A DNA stretch of 64,000 nt from Cellulomonas marina (GTDB taxonomy: Bacteria > Actinomycetota > Actinomycetes > Actinomycetales > Cellulomonadaceae): assembly GCF_900111925.1 (NCBI RefSeq), contig NZ_FOKA01000004.1, forward strand, positions 1-64,000. Direction: 5' to 3'. How positions within the stretch are numbered: the stretch's first letter is position 1; each line of letters opens with the position of its first letter. The notes under the pieces were generated by a model, which was not told where the DNA came from, did not search any database, and saw only the letters and a list, made by a program, of their open reading frames with translations. This document shows positions 1 to 9,029 of the stretch, one piece after another. Both the position numbers and the translations under genes were made by a program.

Positions 1-141
1 GTCGAGGCCGCCGGGTTGCGCTGCCCGGTCCCGCCCGCACCCTCGTCGAACAAGGTCGACCCCGACCCCGCCGCACCCGCCCTCGTCCGCATGCGAGAAG
101 TCCACCACCGGCCACTGACACGACGACCGGGAGCGCCCTGA
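1..141 (+). CDS. possible 3' end of an unidentified gene
   Basis: Frame 1 is open from the window edge to a TGA at 139-141, giving about 46 residues that end in RPGAP. The tail is Pro/Arg-rich and I recognise no family in it. All three plus-strand frames are open for some distance here, as is usual at this GC, so the reading frame itself is uncertain. It may be a real C-terminus converging on purE, or noncoding DNA. Confidence 0.25.
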   Translation, partial: VEAAGLRCPVPPAPSSNKVDPDPAAPALVRMREVHHRPLTRRPGAP

Positions 142-221
142 CGAGCCCTGACGTCCGAGCACGACCGGTCGGCGTCGCGCCGCGTGCTACTGGAGGCACG
201 GTCACGCCGATCGAGCCGACC

Positions 222-257
222 GTCGGACCCGTCGGACCCGTCGGACCCGTCGGACCC
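222..257. repeat. four perfect 9-bp tandem repeats beside the purE stop
   Basis: GTCGGACCC occurs four times without mismatch (222-230, 231-239, 240-248, 249-257), ending two bases before the purE stop triplet (260-262 on the plus strand). It lies outside the coding sequence. A slippage-prone minisatellite is the simplest reading. It could vary in length between strains. Confidence 0.85.
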
Positions 258-259
258 GG

Positions 260-802
260 TCAGCCCGCGCCGAACCCCGTCGTCCGCGCCCCGCCCGCCC
301 GCGCGCGCAGCCGCTCGCCCTTCTGCTCGGCCTGCTCGCGCAGCCCGTCCTGGAAGGTGGCCATGGCCGCGGACAGACGACGCGCGTCCTCGTCCACACC
401 CGATGCCAGGATCCGGACCGCCAGCAGCCCGGCGTTCCGCGCCCCGCCGACCGAGACCGTCGCCACGGGCACGCCCGCCGGCATCTGCACGATCGACAGC
501 AGCGAGTCGAGGCCGTCCAGGTGCGTCAGCGGCACCGGCACCCCGACGACGGGCAGCGTCGTCACCGCGGCCAGCATCCCGGGCAGGTGCGCCGCACCCC
601 CCGCACCGGCGACGACCACGCGCAACCCCCGGCCGCCGGCCTCACGCCCGTACGCGACCATCTTGTCGGGCTGCCGGTGCGCCGACACGACGTCGACCTC
701 CACCGGCACGTCGAACTCCGCGAGGACGTCGGCGGCGGCCTGCATCACCGGCCAGTCCGAGTCCGACCCCATGACGATCCCGACGAGGGGCTGTGCTGCC
801 AT
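260..802 (-). CDS. purE: 5-(carboxyamino)imidazole ribonucleotide mutase PurE
   Basis: PurE moves the carboxylate of N5-CAIR to C4 to give CAIR in cytosolic purine synthesis. The 180-residue product has the class I signatures: the phosphate-binding GSDSDW (about residues 12-17), SAHRQPD (about 40-46) with the conserved catalytic His, and the Gly-rich loop [15 protein letters not shown]-initiated extension to 931 is open, but ATG 802 has GGAGGAGAG just upstream and begins right at the conserved fold, so I chose it. It lies 82 bp downstream of purK in the same direction and is presumably cotranscribed. The C-terminal 20 residues are low-complexity Arg/Gly/Ala. Confidence 0.96.
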   Translation of the reverse strand: MAAQPLVGIVMGSDSDWPVMQAAADVLAEFDVPVEVDVVSAHRQPDKMVAYGREAGGRGLRVVVAGAGGAAHLPGMLAAVTTLPVVGVPVPLTHLDGLDSLLSIVQMPAGVPVATVSVGGARNAGLLAVRILASGVDEDARRLSAAMATFQDGLREQAEQKGERLRARAGGARTTGFGAG

Positions 803-884
803 CGCTCTCTCTCCTCCGCATGGCTGTGGACCTCCGACGGCCCCCGTCGGCGGCGCTCGACGACGACCGACGACGAACCGACGA

Positions 885-2063
885 CTACCCGTCCGCCACG
901 ACCTCGCCGCGCAGCAGGGCGGCCGCCGCACGGCCCCGCCGCAGCAGGTCCGGCAGGTCGTCGCCGACCACGTTCACGTGGCCGAGCTTGCGCCCCGGCC
1001 GCACGTCCTTGCCGTACAGGTGCACCTTGACCCCGGGGTCGGCCAGCACGTCCGGCAGGGCCGCCGCGAGGTCCGGCAGCGTGCTGCCCAGCACGTTCAC
1101 CATGACGGTCCACGGTGCGCGCACATCCGTGGCGCCGAGCGGCAGGTCCAGCACGGCCCGCAGGTGCTGCTCGAACTGGCTCGTCACGGAGCCGTCGAGC
1201 GTCCAGTGCCCGGAGTTGTGCGGCCGCATCGCCAGCTCGTTGACGAGCACGCGCGGGGCGCCGCCGTCCGGATCGGCGACCTCGAACAGCTCCACCGCCA
1301 GCACGCCCGTGACGCCGAGCCCCTCGGCCACCTGCACCGCGAGCGCCTCCGCCGCGGCCCCGGTCTCGGGGTGCAGGTCCGGGGCCGGCGCCACGACCTC
1401 GGCGCACACGCCATCCACCTGCGTGGACGCGACGACCGGCCACACCCGCACCTCCCCGGAGGGCCGCCGTGCGACGAGCACCGCCAGCTCCCGGGTGAAC
1501 GGCACCTTCTCCTCGACGAGGAGCGCGGCGCCGCTGCCGTCGGCCGCCGCGGCGAGCCAGTCCGCGACGTCCGACGAGCGGCCGACGACCCGCACGCCCT
1601 TGCCGTCGTAGCCGCCGCGCGCGGTCTTGACGACGGCCGTGCCACCGTGCGCCGCCAGGAACGCGTCCAGCGCGGCGGCGTCCGGCACCGGCGCCCAGTC
1701 CGGGCACGGGACCCCGAGGGCACCCAGCCGGCGCCGCATGACGACCTTGTCCTGCGCGTGCGCCAGCGCCGCCCGGCCCGGGTGCACCGGGAGGCCCTCG
1801 TCGGCCAGGGCGTCCAGCAGCGCCCCCGGCACGTGCTCGTGCTCCACGGTGAGCACGTCGGCCCCGGCGACGAGGGACCGCACCGCCGCCTCGTCCGCGG
1901 CGGCACCCACCGGGGCGTCGGCGACGGCCTGCGCCGCGCTCGAGCCGGGTGCCTCGACGAGCACCCGCAGGTGCACCCCCAGGCCCACCGCGGCCGGCGC
2001 CATCATCCGGGCCAGCTGTCCTCCGCCGACCACCGCCACCACGGGCTGGGCGCTCCTCGTCAC
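885..2063 (-). CDS. purK: 5-(carboxyamino)imidazole ribonucleotide synthase PurK
   Basis: PurK is the ATP-grasp enzyme that makes N5-CAIR from AIR, bicarbonate and ATP, feeding PurE. The 392-residue protein starts with the N-terminal Rossmann-like motif GGGQLARMM (about residues 13-21), runs through an ATP-grasp core with [14 protein letters not shown], and has the family motifs [14 protein letters not shown] and SQFEQHLRA. Length is typical. The GTG at 2063 lies eight bases after a TAGGCT -10 element on the same strand, with no clear ribosome-binding site, so a leaderless or nearly leaderless message is likely. It is divergent from gtrA and first in a purK-purE operon. Confidence 0.96.
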   Translation of the reverse strand: MTRSAQPVVAVVGGGQLARMMAPAAVGLGVHLRVLVEAPGSSAAQAVADAPVGAAADEAAVRSLVAGADVLTVEHEHVPGALLDALADEGLPVHPGRAALAHAQDKVVMRRRLGALGVPCPDWAPVPDAAALDAFLAAHGGTAVVKTARGGYDGKGVRVVGRSSDVADWLAAAADGSGAALLVEEKVPFTRELAVLVARRPSGEVRVWPVVASTQVDGVCAEVVAPAPDLHPETGAAAEALAVQVAEGLGVTGVLAVELFEVADPDGGAPRVLVNELAMRPHNSGHWTLDGSVTSQFEQHLRAVLDLPLGATDVRAPWTVMVNVLGSTLPDLAAALPDVLADPGVKVHLYGKDVRPGRKLGHVNVVGDDLPDLLRRGRAAAALLRGEVVADG

Positions 2064-2071
2064 GGCGCAGG

Positions 2072-2094
2072 AGCCTAACCCGGTCGCCTACGAT
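2072..2094. promoter_or_regulatory. back-to-back -10 elements of purK and gtrA
   Basis: Minus-strand TAGGCT (2077-2072) serves purK and plus-strand TACGAT (2089-2094) serves gtrA. They are only 11 bp apart, so the two -35 regions must overlap the opposite promoter. Each -10 is followed by 8 and 6 bases before the respective GTG. That spacing predicts transcripts starting at or next to the start codon. Simultaneous occupation by two polymerases seems unlikely, so the two directions may compete. Confidence 0.6.
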
Positions 2095-2100
2095 CCTCGG

Positions 2101-2652
2101 GTGCCGTCCGACCCCACGACGCGGGCCACGTCCGGACCCGACAGGGCCGGCGCCGCCCCCACCGCCACGCAGCCCCCCGCGCACGCCCACGCCCCGCACG
2201 ACCACCCCGAGCACCTGCGCACGGCGCCGGTGCCGTGGCGGGTCCGGCTCGCGGAGCTCGCGCGCTTCGGGGCTGTCGGGGCGCTCGCGTTCGTGGTCGA
2301 CCTCGGCCTGTTCAACCTGCTCCGCTTCGGCCCGGGCGAGCTGCTGATCCACAAGCCCCTGAGCGCGAAGATCATCTCCGTGCTCGCGGCGACCGCGGTC
2401 TCCTGGGTGGGCAACCGCTGGTGGACCTTCGCCGAGCACAAGACGGAGCGGCACGGGCGGGAGCTGCTCGCGTTCGTCGCGATCAACGTCGTCGGCATGC
2501 TCGTGCCGGTGCTGACGCTCGCGTTCTCGCACTACGTGCTGCACCGCACGTCGCCGCTGGCCGACAACGTCGCCACGGTCGTCGGCATCGGCCTCGCGAC
2601 GATCGTGCGCTACCTCGGCTACAAGCGCTTCGTCTTCACCGGCAGCCGCTGA
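2101..2652 (+). CDS. GtrA-family membrane protein
   Basis: A 183-residue polytopic protein of the GtrA family, small four-helix membrane proteins linked to flipping or transfer of lipid-linked sugars in cell-wall polysaccharide decoration. After about 50 Pro/Ala/His-rich cytosolic residues come RFGAVGALAFVVDLGLFNLL, a second helix with VSWVGNRWWTF (the family's most conserved stretch), and two further hydrophobic segments ending in RYLGYKRFVF. GTG 2101 is chosen because it sits six bases after a -10-like TACGAT and no Shine-Dalgarno precedes it. Longer in-frame extensions run through purK and are not credible. Neighbouring manA suggests surface-sugar metabolism, but its substrate cannot be read from sequence. 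Confidence 0.85.
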   Translation: MPSDPTTRATSGPDRAGAAPTATQPPAHAHAPHDHPEHLRTAPVPWRVRLAELARFGAVGALAFVVDLGLFNLLRFGPGELLIHKPLSAKIISVLAATAVSWVGNRWWTFAEHKTERHGRELLAFVAINVVGMLVPVLTLAFSHYVLHRTSPLADNVATVVGIGLATIVRYLGYKRFVFTGSR

Positions 2653-2750
2653 CGCCGCACGAGGCGCGCCGCCACCGCGCGGCGTCGGCCCACGCCCTGC
2701 CCGTCCGGGCCGGGCGCCGGCAGACCAGGCGCGACGAGGTCGGACGCGAC

Positions 2751-2810
2751 CAGGCCGGGTCCGACCAGGCCGGGTCCGACCAGGCCGGGTCCGACCAGGC
2801 CGGGTCCGAC
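2751..2810. repeat. four perfect 15-bp tandem repeats between gtrA and manA
   Basis: CAGGCCGGGTCCGAC is repeated exactly at 2751-2765, 2766-2780, 2781-2795 and 2796-2810, with degenerate partial copies on both sides. It fills the gap between the convergent ends of gtrA and manA. The unit is a multiple of three, but no gene is expected to cross it. It probably varies in copy number between isolates. Confidence 0.88.
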
Positions 2811-2856
2811 CGGGCCGAGGTCGGCGAGACCCGGCCGGTCGGGCCCCCGGCGGACG

Positions 2857-4053
2857 TCAGGGCACGTCCGCCTGGACGAGCACCCCGGCGCCCTGCGCGC
2901 ACAGCATCCCGGCCGACGCCGGCACGAACGCCGACTGCCCGCGCACGAGCTCGAGCACGTGCCCGTCCCCCGTGGACACGACGACGTCGCCCTCGAGGCA
3001 CAGCAGCACGCGCGGCCCGCGGCCCGGCACGCGGACCTGGCCCTCGTCGGTCAGCCGCGTCACCGACAGCTCGAAGTCGTCGACGGGCGCGTAGAAGATC
3101 TCCGTCGAGGTGAACACGCGCTCCGGGGCGATCCGGATGGGCGGCGCGGCGACGCAGTCGACGTTGTGCAGCAGCTCCACCGTGTCGACGTGCTTGGCGG
3201 TGAGCCCCGCGCGCAGCACGTTGTCCGAGTTGGCCATGAGCTCGACGCCGAGGCCCGACAGGTAGGCGTGCACCGCGCCCGCCGGCACGAACAGCGCCTC
3301 GCCCGGCTCGAGCGTCACGGGGTTGAGCAGCACCGACGTCACGGCACCGGGGTCCCCGGGGTACGCCTGCGCCAGGCGGAGCACGGTGCGGTCCGTGCGC
3401 GGCGACGGCGACCCATCGGCCAGGCGGCGGCCGCACGCCTCGACGAACGCGCTCACGTCGTCGGCACCCGGGCGCGTCGTCGGGGACAGCAGCCACTCGA
3501 AGGCCGCGCGCACGCCCGTGGGGTTCGGGTCGGCGACGAGGATCCGGTGCAGGTCGCGGGCGAGGTCGCAGTCGAGGTCGGCGAGCAGCTCGGCGACGCG
3601 GCGCGGCGCGCGGAACCCGACCATCGCCTCGAACCGCGTGAGGGCGTACACGAGCTCGGGCTTGTGGTTCTCGTCCCGGTAGCTGCGGTCGGGGGCGTCG
3701 CGCGCGACGCCGCGCGCGTCCTCCTCCGCGAAGCCCTCGCGCGCCCGCTCGATGGAGGGGTGCACCTGCAGCGACAGCGGCGCGTCGGCGGCGATGAGCT
3801 TGAGCAGGTAGGGCAGGCGCGCGCCGAAGCGCTGCACGACGTCCTGCCCGAGGTGGCCCGTCGGGTCCTGCTCCAGCAGCGCGTCCAGTGCCACGCCGCC
3901 GGCGCCGTCCTCGACGACCGCCGGGGCCGACGGGTGCGCACCCAGCCACAGCTCGGCGACCGGGCGCCCGTCCGGGACCGTGCCCAGGACGCTCGGGATC
4001 GCCGTCGTCGAGCCCCAGGCGTAGTGCTGCACGGCCGGGGTCAGACGGAACAT
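2857..4053 (-). CDS. manA: mannose-6-phosphate isomerase, class I
   Basis: ManA interconverts mannose-6-phosphate and fructose-6-phosphate, supplying GDP-mannose for mannosylated glycans. The product of about 398 residues opens with FRLTPAVQHYAWGS, the family N-terminus, and contains the zinc-site region LQVHPS, the cupin motif EALFVPAGAVHAY and the LMANSDNVLRAGLTAKH stretch with an Arg/Lys pair near the active site. ATG 4053 has GGAGG seven bases upstream. An in-frame ATG at 4137 also has a good AGGAGG, which would add a 28-residue Thr/Ala/Pro-rich leader. I prefer 4053 because it matches the family start and usual length. The gene may support the mannan-like polysaccharide locus downstream (inference). 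Confidence 0.94.
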   Translation of the reverse strand: MFRLTPAVQHYAWGSTTAIPSVLGTVPDGRPVAELWLGAHPSAPAVVEDGAGGVALDALLEQDPTGHLGQDVVQRFGARLPYLLKLIAADAPLSLQVHPSIERAREGFAEEDARGVARDAPDRSYRDENHKPELVYALTRFEAMVGFRAPRRVAELLADLDCDLARDLHRILVADPNPTGVRAAFEWLLSPTTRPGADDVSAFVEACGRRLADGSPSPRTDRTVLRLAQAYPGDPGAVTSVLLNPVTLEPGEALFVPAGAVHAYLSGLGVELMANSDNVLRAGLTAKHVDTVELLHNVDCVAAPPIRIAPERVFTSTEIFYAPVDDFELSVTRLTDEGQVRVPGRGPRVLLCLEGDVVVSTGDGHVLELVRGQSAFVPASAGMLCAQGAGVLVQADVP

Positions 4054-4351
4054 GGGGGCGCCTCCGGTGTCGGTCCTGCCCGCATCGGCGGGGGCCGCAC
4101 CCGGACGGGCGGCCGCGCGCGGGGTCGTGGTCGTCATCGTGGTCGTCCTCCTGCCGGTCGTCGAGCACCCGACGGGCGGACACGCCGGGGTGGGCCGGTC
4201 GTGGCACCGTGCCCGTCCCGGGACCCTGCCGGGCGCCGCGACGGACAGGTCCTACCGTAGAGGTCATTCGTCCGGTTCCTCCGGTGAGTCCCCTCACGTT
4301 CCCCCGGACGGCCGTCCCCCGACGACGAACGAGCCGCGACTCCCGGCCGGC
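4054..4351. other. manA upstream region
   Basis: This 298-bp gap between manA and the histidine-kinase gene end carries a minus-strand TACGGT (about 4258-4253), a plausible -10 for manA, and the alternative manA start at 4137 with its AGGAGG. If transcription starts near 4245, manA has a leader of 110 or 190 bases depending on the start used. I see no convincing ORF on either strand and no terminator hairpin. Confidence 0.4.
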
Positions 4352-5662
4352 TCAGCCCCGCCGCTTCCAGGGCGCGACCGCCGCACCGCGCGGCAGCACC
4401 ACGTCCGGCCGCAGCGACGCCGGCACCCCCGCGAGGAACACCGCGAACACCGCCGGCCGTCGCTGCGCCAGCTCCAGCCGGCCCCCGTCGGCCGCCGCGA
4501 GGTCCCGCGCGAGCGCCAGCCCCAGGCCCGTCCCGCGCCCCGAGGTCACCTCCCGCTCGAAGATCCTCCCGGCGAGCTCGTCGGGCACGCCGGCACCCTC
4601 GTCGCCCACCTCCAGCACGACGGTCCTGCCCTGCCCCGCCCGCGAGCGCACGGTCGTCGTCCCCGCGCCGTGCCGCAGGGAGTTCTCGATGAGCGTGGCC
4701 AGCACCTGCGCGAGCGCTCCCGGCGTCGCCAGCACCTGCCGGGTGGGCTCCACCTCGACGACGAGGCGCCGGCCCGCCGCGGCGAACGTCGGCCCCCACT
4801 CCTCCTCCTGCTGGTGCACGACGTCGACGAGCCGGATCGCCTCCGTCGTCCCGCCCTGCGCCCGGCGGGAGCGCGACAGCAGGTCGTCCACGACGCCCAC
4901 CAGCCGCTCCACCTGCTCGAGGCTGATCCGCGCCTCCTCGCGCACCGTCTCCTCGCCGGAGGTGAGCATGATCTCCTCCAGCCGCATCGACAGCGCCGTC
5001 AGCGGCGTGCGGAGCTGGTGGGAGGCGTCGGACGCGAACTGCCGCTCCGCCGCCAGCCGCCCTGCCATGCGGTCCGCGCTGCGCGCCAGCTCGGAGGTGA
5101 CGAGGTCGATCTCCTCCACGCCCGACGGCTCCAGGCTCGGCCGCACCTGGCCCGAGCCGAGCTGCTCGGCCGACGCCGCGAGGTAGACGAGCGGGGCCGC
5201 GAGCCGGTTCGCCTGCCAGATGGCCATCGCGATGCCCGCGGCGAAGGCCACGACCGCCGCCCCGACGACCAGCAGGATCAGCCGCGCCCCCGCGAAGAAC
5301 ACGTCCCACCACGAGACCTGCAGGACGACGCCCGCCCCGTTGTCGGACACCGTCCGGACGGACTCCACGCGCCCGCCCGGCAGCTCCCCCGCCGTGTGCA
5401 CGGTGCCGTCGACGTCGACCACCTGCACGTACGCGTCGAGCCCGCCCCCGCGCGTGTAGAACTCGAGCATCTCGTCGGTGATGGGCACGCCCTGGTCGAT
5501 GCGGAAGTCGACGGCCCGGGCCAGGGACTCGGCCCGCGTCGAGAGCCCCTGCAGCGCGCCCTCGCGCACGAGCTGCGCGCCGAGGAACGCCAGGGGGAAG
5601 CCCAGGAGCACCACCGCCACCGTGACGGCGGCGACGGTGGCCTGCAGGACGCGGCGCCGCAC
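4352..5662 (-). CDS. sensor histidine kinase (HAMP, HisKA, HATPase)
   Basis: Membrane sensor kinase of 436 residues paired with the OmpR-type regulator 31 bp upstream. Order: transmembrane helix near residues 7-30, an extracytoplasmic stretch of about 100 residues, a second helix (about 125-150), a HAMP-like linker, the phosphoacceptor H box FASDASHQLRTPLTAL, and a HATPase_c domain with N box LIENSLRHG, G1 VGDEGAGVP and G2 GRGTGLGLAL. All catalytic boxes are present. The GTG start lacks a strong ribosome-binding site, suggesting coupling to the upstream gene. The stimulus is unknown. MtrB/PrrB-like actinobacterial kinases have the same layout. Confidence 0.92.
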   Translation of the reverse strand: MRRRVLQATVAAVTVAVVLLGFPLAFLGAQLVREGALQGLSTRAESLARAVDFRIDQGVPITDEMLEFYTRGGGLDAYVQVVDVDGTVHTAGELPGGRVESVRTVSDNGAGVVLQVSWWDVFFAGARLILLVVGAAVVAFAAGIAMAIWQANRLAAPLVYLAASAEQLGSGQVRPSLEPSGVEEIDLVTSELARSADRMAGRLAAERQFASDASHQLRTPLTALSMRLEEIMLTSGEETVREEARISLEQVERLVGVVDDLLSRSRRAQGGTTEAIRLVDVVHQQEEEWGPTFAAAGRRLVVEVEPTRQVLATPGALAQVLATLIENSLRHGAGTTTVRSRAGQGRTVVLEVGDEGAGVPDELAGRIFEREVTSGRGTGLGLALARDLAAADGGRLELAQRRPAVFAVFLAGVPASLRPDVVLPRGAAVAPWKRRG

Positions 5663-5693
5663 GGGGTGGGCCGGTGGTGCACCGGGACGCGGG

Positions 5694-6383
5694 TCAGACC
5701 CGCGCCGGCCCCGTCTCGAAGCGGAAGCCCATGCCGCGCACGGTGGAGATGTAGCGCGGGGCGTTGGCGTCGTCGCCGAGCTTGCGGCGCAGCCACGACA
5801 CGTGCATGTCGAGCGTCTTCGTCGAGCTCACGGGCTCGGAGCCCCACACCTCGCGCATGAGCACCTCGCGCCCGACGACGGTGCCGGCCGCGCCGACCAG
5901 CGTCCGCAGCAGGTCGAACTCCTTGGCGGTCAGGTGCAGCTCGCGCTCGCCCTGGAAGGCCCGGTGGGCCGCCACGTCGACGCGCACGTTCTGGGCGGCC
6001 AGCTCGTCCTCGTCGCCCGCCTCCCCGACGGACCGCCGCAGCAGGGCCCGCACGCGCGCCAGCAGCTCGGCCAGGCGGAAGGGCTTGGTCACGTAGTCGT
6101 CCGCCCCCGCGTCGAGCCCGACGACGAGGTCCACCTCGTCCGCGCGCGCGGTCAGCACGAGCACCGGCGTGGTCAGCCCCTGCGCGCGGATGGCGCGCGC
6201 CACGTCGAGGCCGTCCATGTCCGGCAGCCCGAGGTCGAGGACGACGAGGTCGGCGGCACCCGCGGCGGCGATGGCGCCCGCCCCGGTGCCTTGCACCTGC
6301 ACCTCGTACCCCTCGCGGCCGAACGCCCGGGCCAGCGGTTCGGCGATGGCCGGGTCGTCCTCGGCGAGCAGCACCTGCGTCAT
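5694..6383 (-). CDS. OmpR-family response regulator
   Basis: A 229-residue two-domain regulator. The receiver has the acidic pair in LLAEDDPAI, phosphoacceptor Asp in DLVVLDLGLPDMDG, the conserved Thr in VLTARAD and Lys in DYVTKPF. The C-terminal winged helix shows LTAKEFDLLRTL, the EVWG turn and the TLDMHVSWLRRKLG recognition helix. ATG 6392 lies inside a TACCAT -10 element, so the ATG at 6383, seven bases after it, is the probable leaderless start. It is first in an operon with the kinase. Targets are unknown. Confidence 0.93.
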   Translation of the reverse strand: MTQVLLAEDDPAIAEPLARAFGREGYEVQVQGTGAGAIAAAGAADLVVLDLGLPDMDGLDVARAIRAQGLTTPVLVLTARADEVDLVVGLDAGADDYVTKPFRLAELLARVRALLRRSVGEAGDEDELAAQNVRVDVAAHRAFQGERELHLTAKEFDLLRTLVGAAGTVVGREVLMREVWGSEPVSSTKTLDMHVSWLRRKLGDDANAPRYISTVRGMGFRFETGPARV

Positions 6384-6610
6384 GGCGGTCATGGTAGGGG
6401 ATCCGCGCCACCATGGGAGACCCTCCCGTCACCCTCAGCGGACCAACAGCGGGTAAAGGTCCGCCCGGCCAGCGGGGGCGTGCGGACCTCGCGATGCACC
6501 ACCACCGGCGAACCGGCGTGCCGCCGTCCTCCCCCGGTCGGGCACGCCGGCCGCCGACGTCGTCCCCCGGGCGGACGCCCCCGGGCGGTGCGGCGACCTA
6601 GCCTCGCGGC
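6384..6610. promoter_or_regulatory. divergent promoter region of the two two-component operons
   Basis: The region has a minus-strand TACCAT (6396-6391) seven bases before the OmpR-type regulator start and a plus-strand TAGCCT (6599-6604) six bases before the GTG of the LuxR-type kinase. Both predict leaderless transcripts. GCGGACC is repeated near 6438 and GCGGACCTC near 6481. No ORF or hairpin stands out. Confidence 0.55.
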
Positions 6611-8062
6611 GTGAGGACCTCCGACGACCGCGGCACGACGACCCGGTGGCGTCGCTCCGCCGTGGACGCCGCCGTCGCGGCGGTCCTCCTGCTCGTGAGC
6701 CTGGCCACCGCCGCCCTGCCCTACGGCGGCTCCACCTGGCCCGTCCCCGTGGCGACCGTCGGGCTCGTGGCGCCGCTGGCCTGGCGCCGGACCCGCCCGG
6801 TGGCCTCCGCGGTCACCGTCTACGCGGTGGCGCTGCTGCACGTGCTGGTCGGGGTGCCCGTCCTCGTCCCGGCGGACTTCGCGGTGCTCGTGGCCCTGTA
6901 CTCGGTGACGGCGCACGGCCCCGTGTGGGCGCACCGGACGGCGGCCGGCGGCGCGCTCGTCGGCGCCGTGGTGCTCGGCGGCGGGACCTACGGCTCGACC
7001 GACCCGTTCGGGGCGCTCATCGCGATGACGTTCACGGCGACGGTCGTGCTCGGGACCTGGGCGTTCGGCCTCGTGCGGCGCTCGCGCCGCGAGACCCTCG
7101 CCGCGCTCGTCGACCGCGCGGAGCGGCTGGAGGTGGAACGCGACCAGCAGGGCCGCATCGCCGCCGCCGCCGAGCGCGCCCGCATCGCCCGGGAGATGCA
7201 CGACATCGTCGCCCACTCCCTCACCGTCATCATCGCCCAGGCCGACGGCGGCCGGTACGCCGCGGCCGCCGACCCGCCGGCCGCCACCCGCGCGCTCGAG
7301 ACCGTCGCGGAGACCGGTCGCGCGGCCCTCGCGGACATGCGGCGCCTGCTCGGCGTGCTGCGGACCGACGACGAGGAGCCCGCGCCCGGGCCGGCCGTCC
7401 CGGGGACGGGCGCCGGCGCGACGAGCGCCGGCGCGACGGGCCCCGGCTCGACGGGGGCGCGTCCCGGCACCGCGCAGCCCGCCTCCGGCGACCCGGTCGG
7501 CCCCGGCCGGCGCAGCACGGGCGCACCCGGGGCCGCCGCGTTCTCCCCCGTCGCCCCCGTCGCGCCGCTGCCCGGCACGGAGGACCTCGAGGCGCTCGTC
7601 GGCCGCGTCCGCGCCGGCGGCCTGCGCGTGTCGCTCGCGCGCGTCGGGACGCCGCGCGCCCTGCCGCCGGGCGCCGGACTCACCGTCCACCGGATCGTGC
7701 AGGAGGCGCTGACCAACGTCCTCAAGCACGCCGGCCCCGACCCCCGCGTCACCGTGCAGCTGGCCTGGCGGCCCGCCGAGGTCCTCGTCGAGGTCAGCGA
7801 TGACGGCCGGGGCGCGGCGGCCGACCTCGCCGACGCGGTCGTCGGCGACCCGACGACGAGCACCGCGTCCGGCGGCCCCGCCACCCCCGACGCCCCCGCC
7901 GAGCTCCCCGTCGCCGCCGACGGGCGCGGCCTGGGGCTGCGGGGCATGCAGGAACGCGCCGCCATGTTCGGCGGCACGGTCACCGCCGGCCCCCGCCCGG
8001 GCGGCGGCTTCCGCGTCGTCGCCGTCCTGCCCGCCCCGCCGATCGGGGGCGGCGCGGCCTGA
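6611..8062 (+). CDS. NarL/DesK-type sensor histidine kinase
   Basis: A 483-residue membrane kinase. The N-terminal half has five or six hydrophobic helices (about residues 18-155) with almost no extracytoplasmic domain, typical of intramembrane-sensing kinases. HisKA_3 follows, with RARIAREMHDIVAHSLTVII holding the phosphoacceptor His, then a Gly/Ala/Pro-rich insert of about 65 residues (about 255-320) and HATPase_c with VQEALTNVLKHAG, VSDDGRGAA and GRGLGLRGM. The insert between the dimerisation and ATPase domains is longer than usual. The GTG start follows a TAGCCT -10 by six bases. The partner regulator is 75 bp downstream and an ABC exporter comes next, so the trio may sense and export an envelope stressor. 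Confidence 0.92.
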   Translation: MRTSDDRGTTTRWRRSAVDAAVAAVLLLVSLATAALPYGGSTWPVPVATVGLVAPLAWRRTRPVASAVTVYAVALLHVLVGVPVLVPADFAVLVALYSVTAHGPVWAHRTAAGGALVGAVVLGGGTYGSTDPFGALIAMTFTATVVLGTWAFGLVRRSRRETLAALVDRAERLEVERDQQGRIAAAAERARIAREMHDIVAHSLTVIIAQADGGRYAAAADPPAATRALETVAETGRAALADMRRLLGVLRTDDEEPAPGPAVPGTGAGATSAGATGPGSTGARPGTAQPASGDPVGPGRRSTGAPGAAAFSPVAPVAPLPGTEDLEALVGRVRAGGLRVSLARVGTPRALPPGAGLTVHRIVQEALTNVLKHAGPDPRVTVQLAWRPAEVLVEVSDDGRGAAADLADAVVGDPTTSTASGGPATPDAPAELPVAADGRGLGLRGMQERAAMFGGTVTAGPRPGGGFRVVAVLPAPPIGGGAA

Positions 8063-8137
8063 GCGGGGGCTCGCGCCGGGCAGCGCGAGGACCCGACCTG
8101 CGCGGACGGTGCCGCTCGCGGTGGCACCCTGGTGCCC

Positions 8138-8857
8138 GTGAGCCAGCCCCCCGCCGACGGCCTCCCCCCGGTCCGCGTCGCCCTCGTCGACGACCAGGCG
8201 CTCGTGCGCGCCGGGTTCCGCATGGTCATCGACTCCCAGCCGGACCTGACGGTGGTGCTCGAGGCCGGCGACGGCGCACAGGCGGTGCGCGCGCTCGCGC
8301 CCGGGACCGGCCCGGCCGTCGACGTCGTCCTCATGGACGTGCGCATGCCCGTCCTCGACGGCATCGCCGCCACCGCGCAGGTCGTCGCCGCCGGCACGGA
8401 GGCCCACCCCGCCCCGCGCGTGGTCGTCCTGACGACCTTCGACCTCGACGAGTACGTCGTCGCCGCCATCCGCGCCGGCGCGAGCGGCTTCCTCCTGAAG
8501 GACGCACCGCCGGAGGTCATGCTCGACGCCATCCGCACCGTCCACCACGGCGACGCCGTCATCGCGCCGTCCAGCACGCGCCGGCTGCTGGAGCACCTCG
8601 TCCACGCCCTGCCGGAGGACGCCCCCGAGGCCGGTCCGGCCCACGCCGCGGTCGGCACCCTCACCGACCGCGAGCGCGAGGTGCTCGTCCTCATGGCCCG
8701 GGGCCGGTCCAACACGGAGATCGGCCAGGACCTCTTCGTCGCCGAGGCGACGGTGAAGACGCACGTCGGCCGCGTGCTGGCCAAGCTCGGCGCCCGCGAC
8801 CGGGTGCAGGCCGTCGTGACGGCCTACGAGACGGGCCTCGTCCGGCCCGGCTCCTGA
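8138..8857 (+). CDS. NarL/LuxR-type response regulator
   Basis: A response regulator of about 239 residues. The receiver has VALVDDQALVRAG, the phosphoacceptor in DVVLMDVRMPVLDG and Lys in GFLLKDAPP. The C-terminal GerE/LuxR helix-turn-helix runs LTDREREVLVLMARGRSN through EATVKTHVGRVLAKL. GTG codons lie at 8132 and 8138. The second is seven bases after CACCCT, matching the leaderless spacing seen at other genes here, so it is preferred. It is cognate partner of the kinase just upstream, and the ABC exporter starting at 9030 is the obvious candidate target. Confidence 0.93.
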   Translation: MSQPPADGLPPVRVALVDDQALVRAGFRMVIDSQPDLTVVLEAGDGAQAVRALAPGTGPAVDVVLMDVRMPVLDGIAATAQVVAAGTEAHPAPRVVVLTTFDLDEYVVAAIRAGASGFLLKDAPPEVMLDAIRTVHHGDAVIAPSSTRRLLEHLVHALPEDAPEAGPAHAAVGTLTDREREVLVLMARGRSNTEIGQDLFVAEATVKTHVGRVLAKLGARDRVQAVVTAYETGLVRPGS

Positions 8858-9029
8858 GCCCGGCCGGGCCTCACGAGCCCTGCCTCGTCCCGCGGCCGCA
8901 CGACCTCGGGCCGCGGGTCCTCCCGGGGGATGACACAGCCGACGCACGGTCGGCACCGGGGACCGACGCGGCCCGGCACGGTGCCTCCGTAGCGTCGTCG
9001 ACGTCCCGCCGACCTCGAGGAGAGCCACC

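Noticed and set aside
4053..4137. firm choice of the longer manA start
   Set aside because: Both ATG codons have ribosome-binding sites; the extra leader is low-complexity, so the shorter form was preferred but not excluded.
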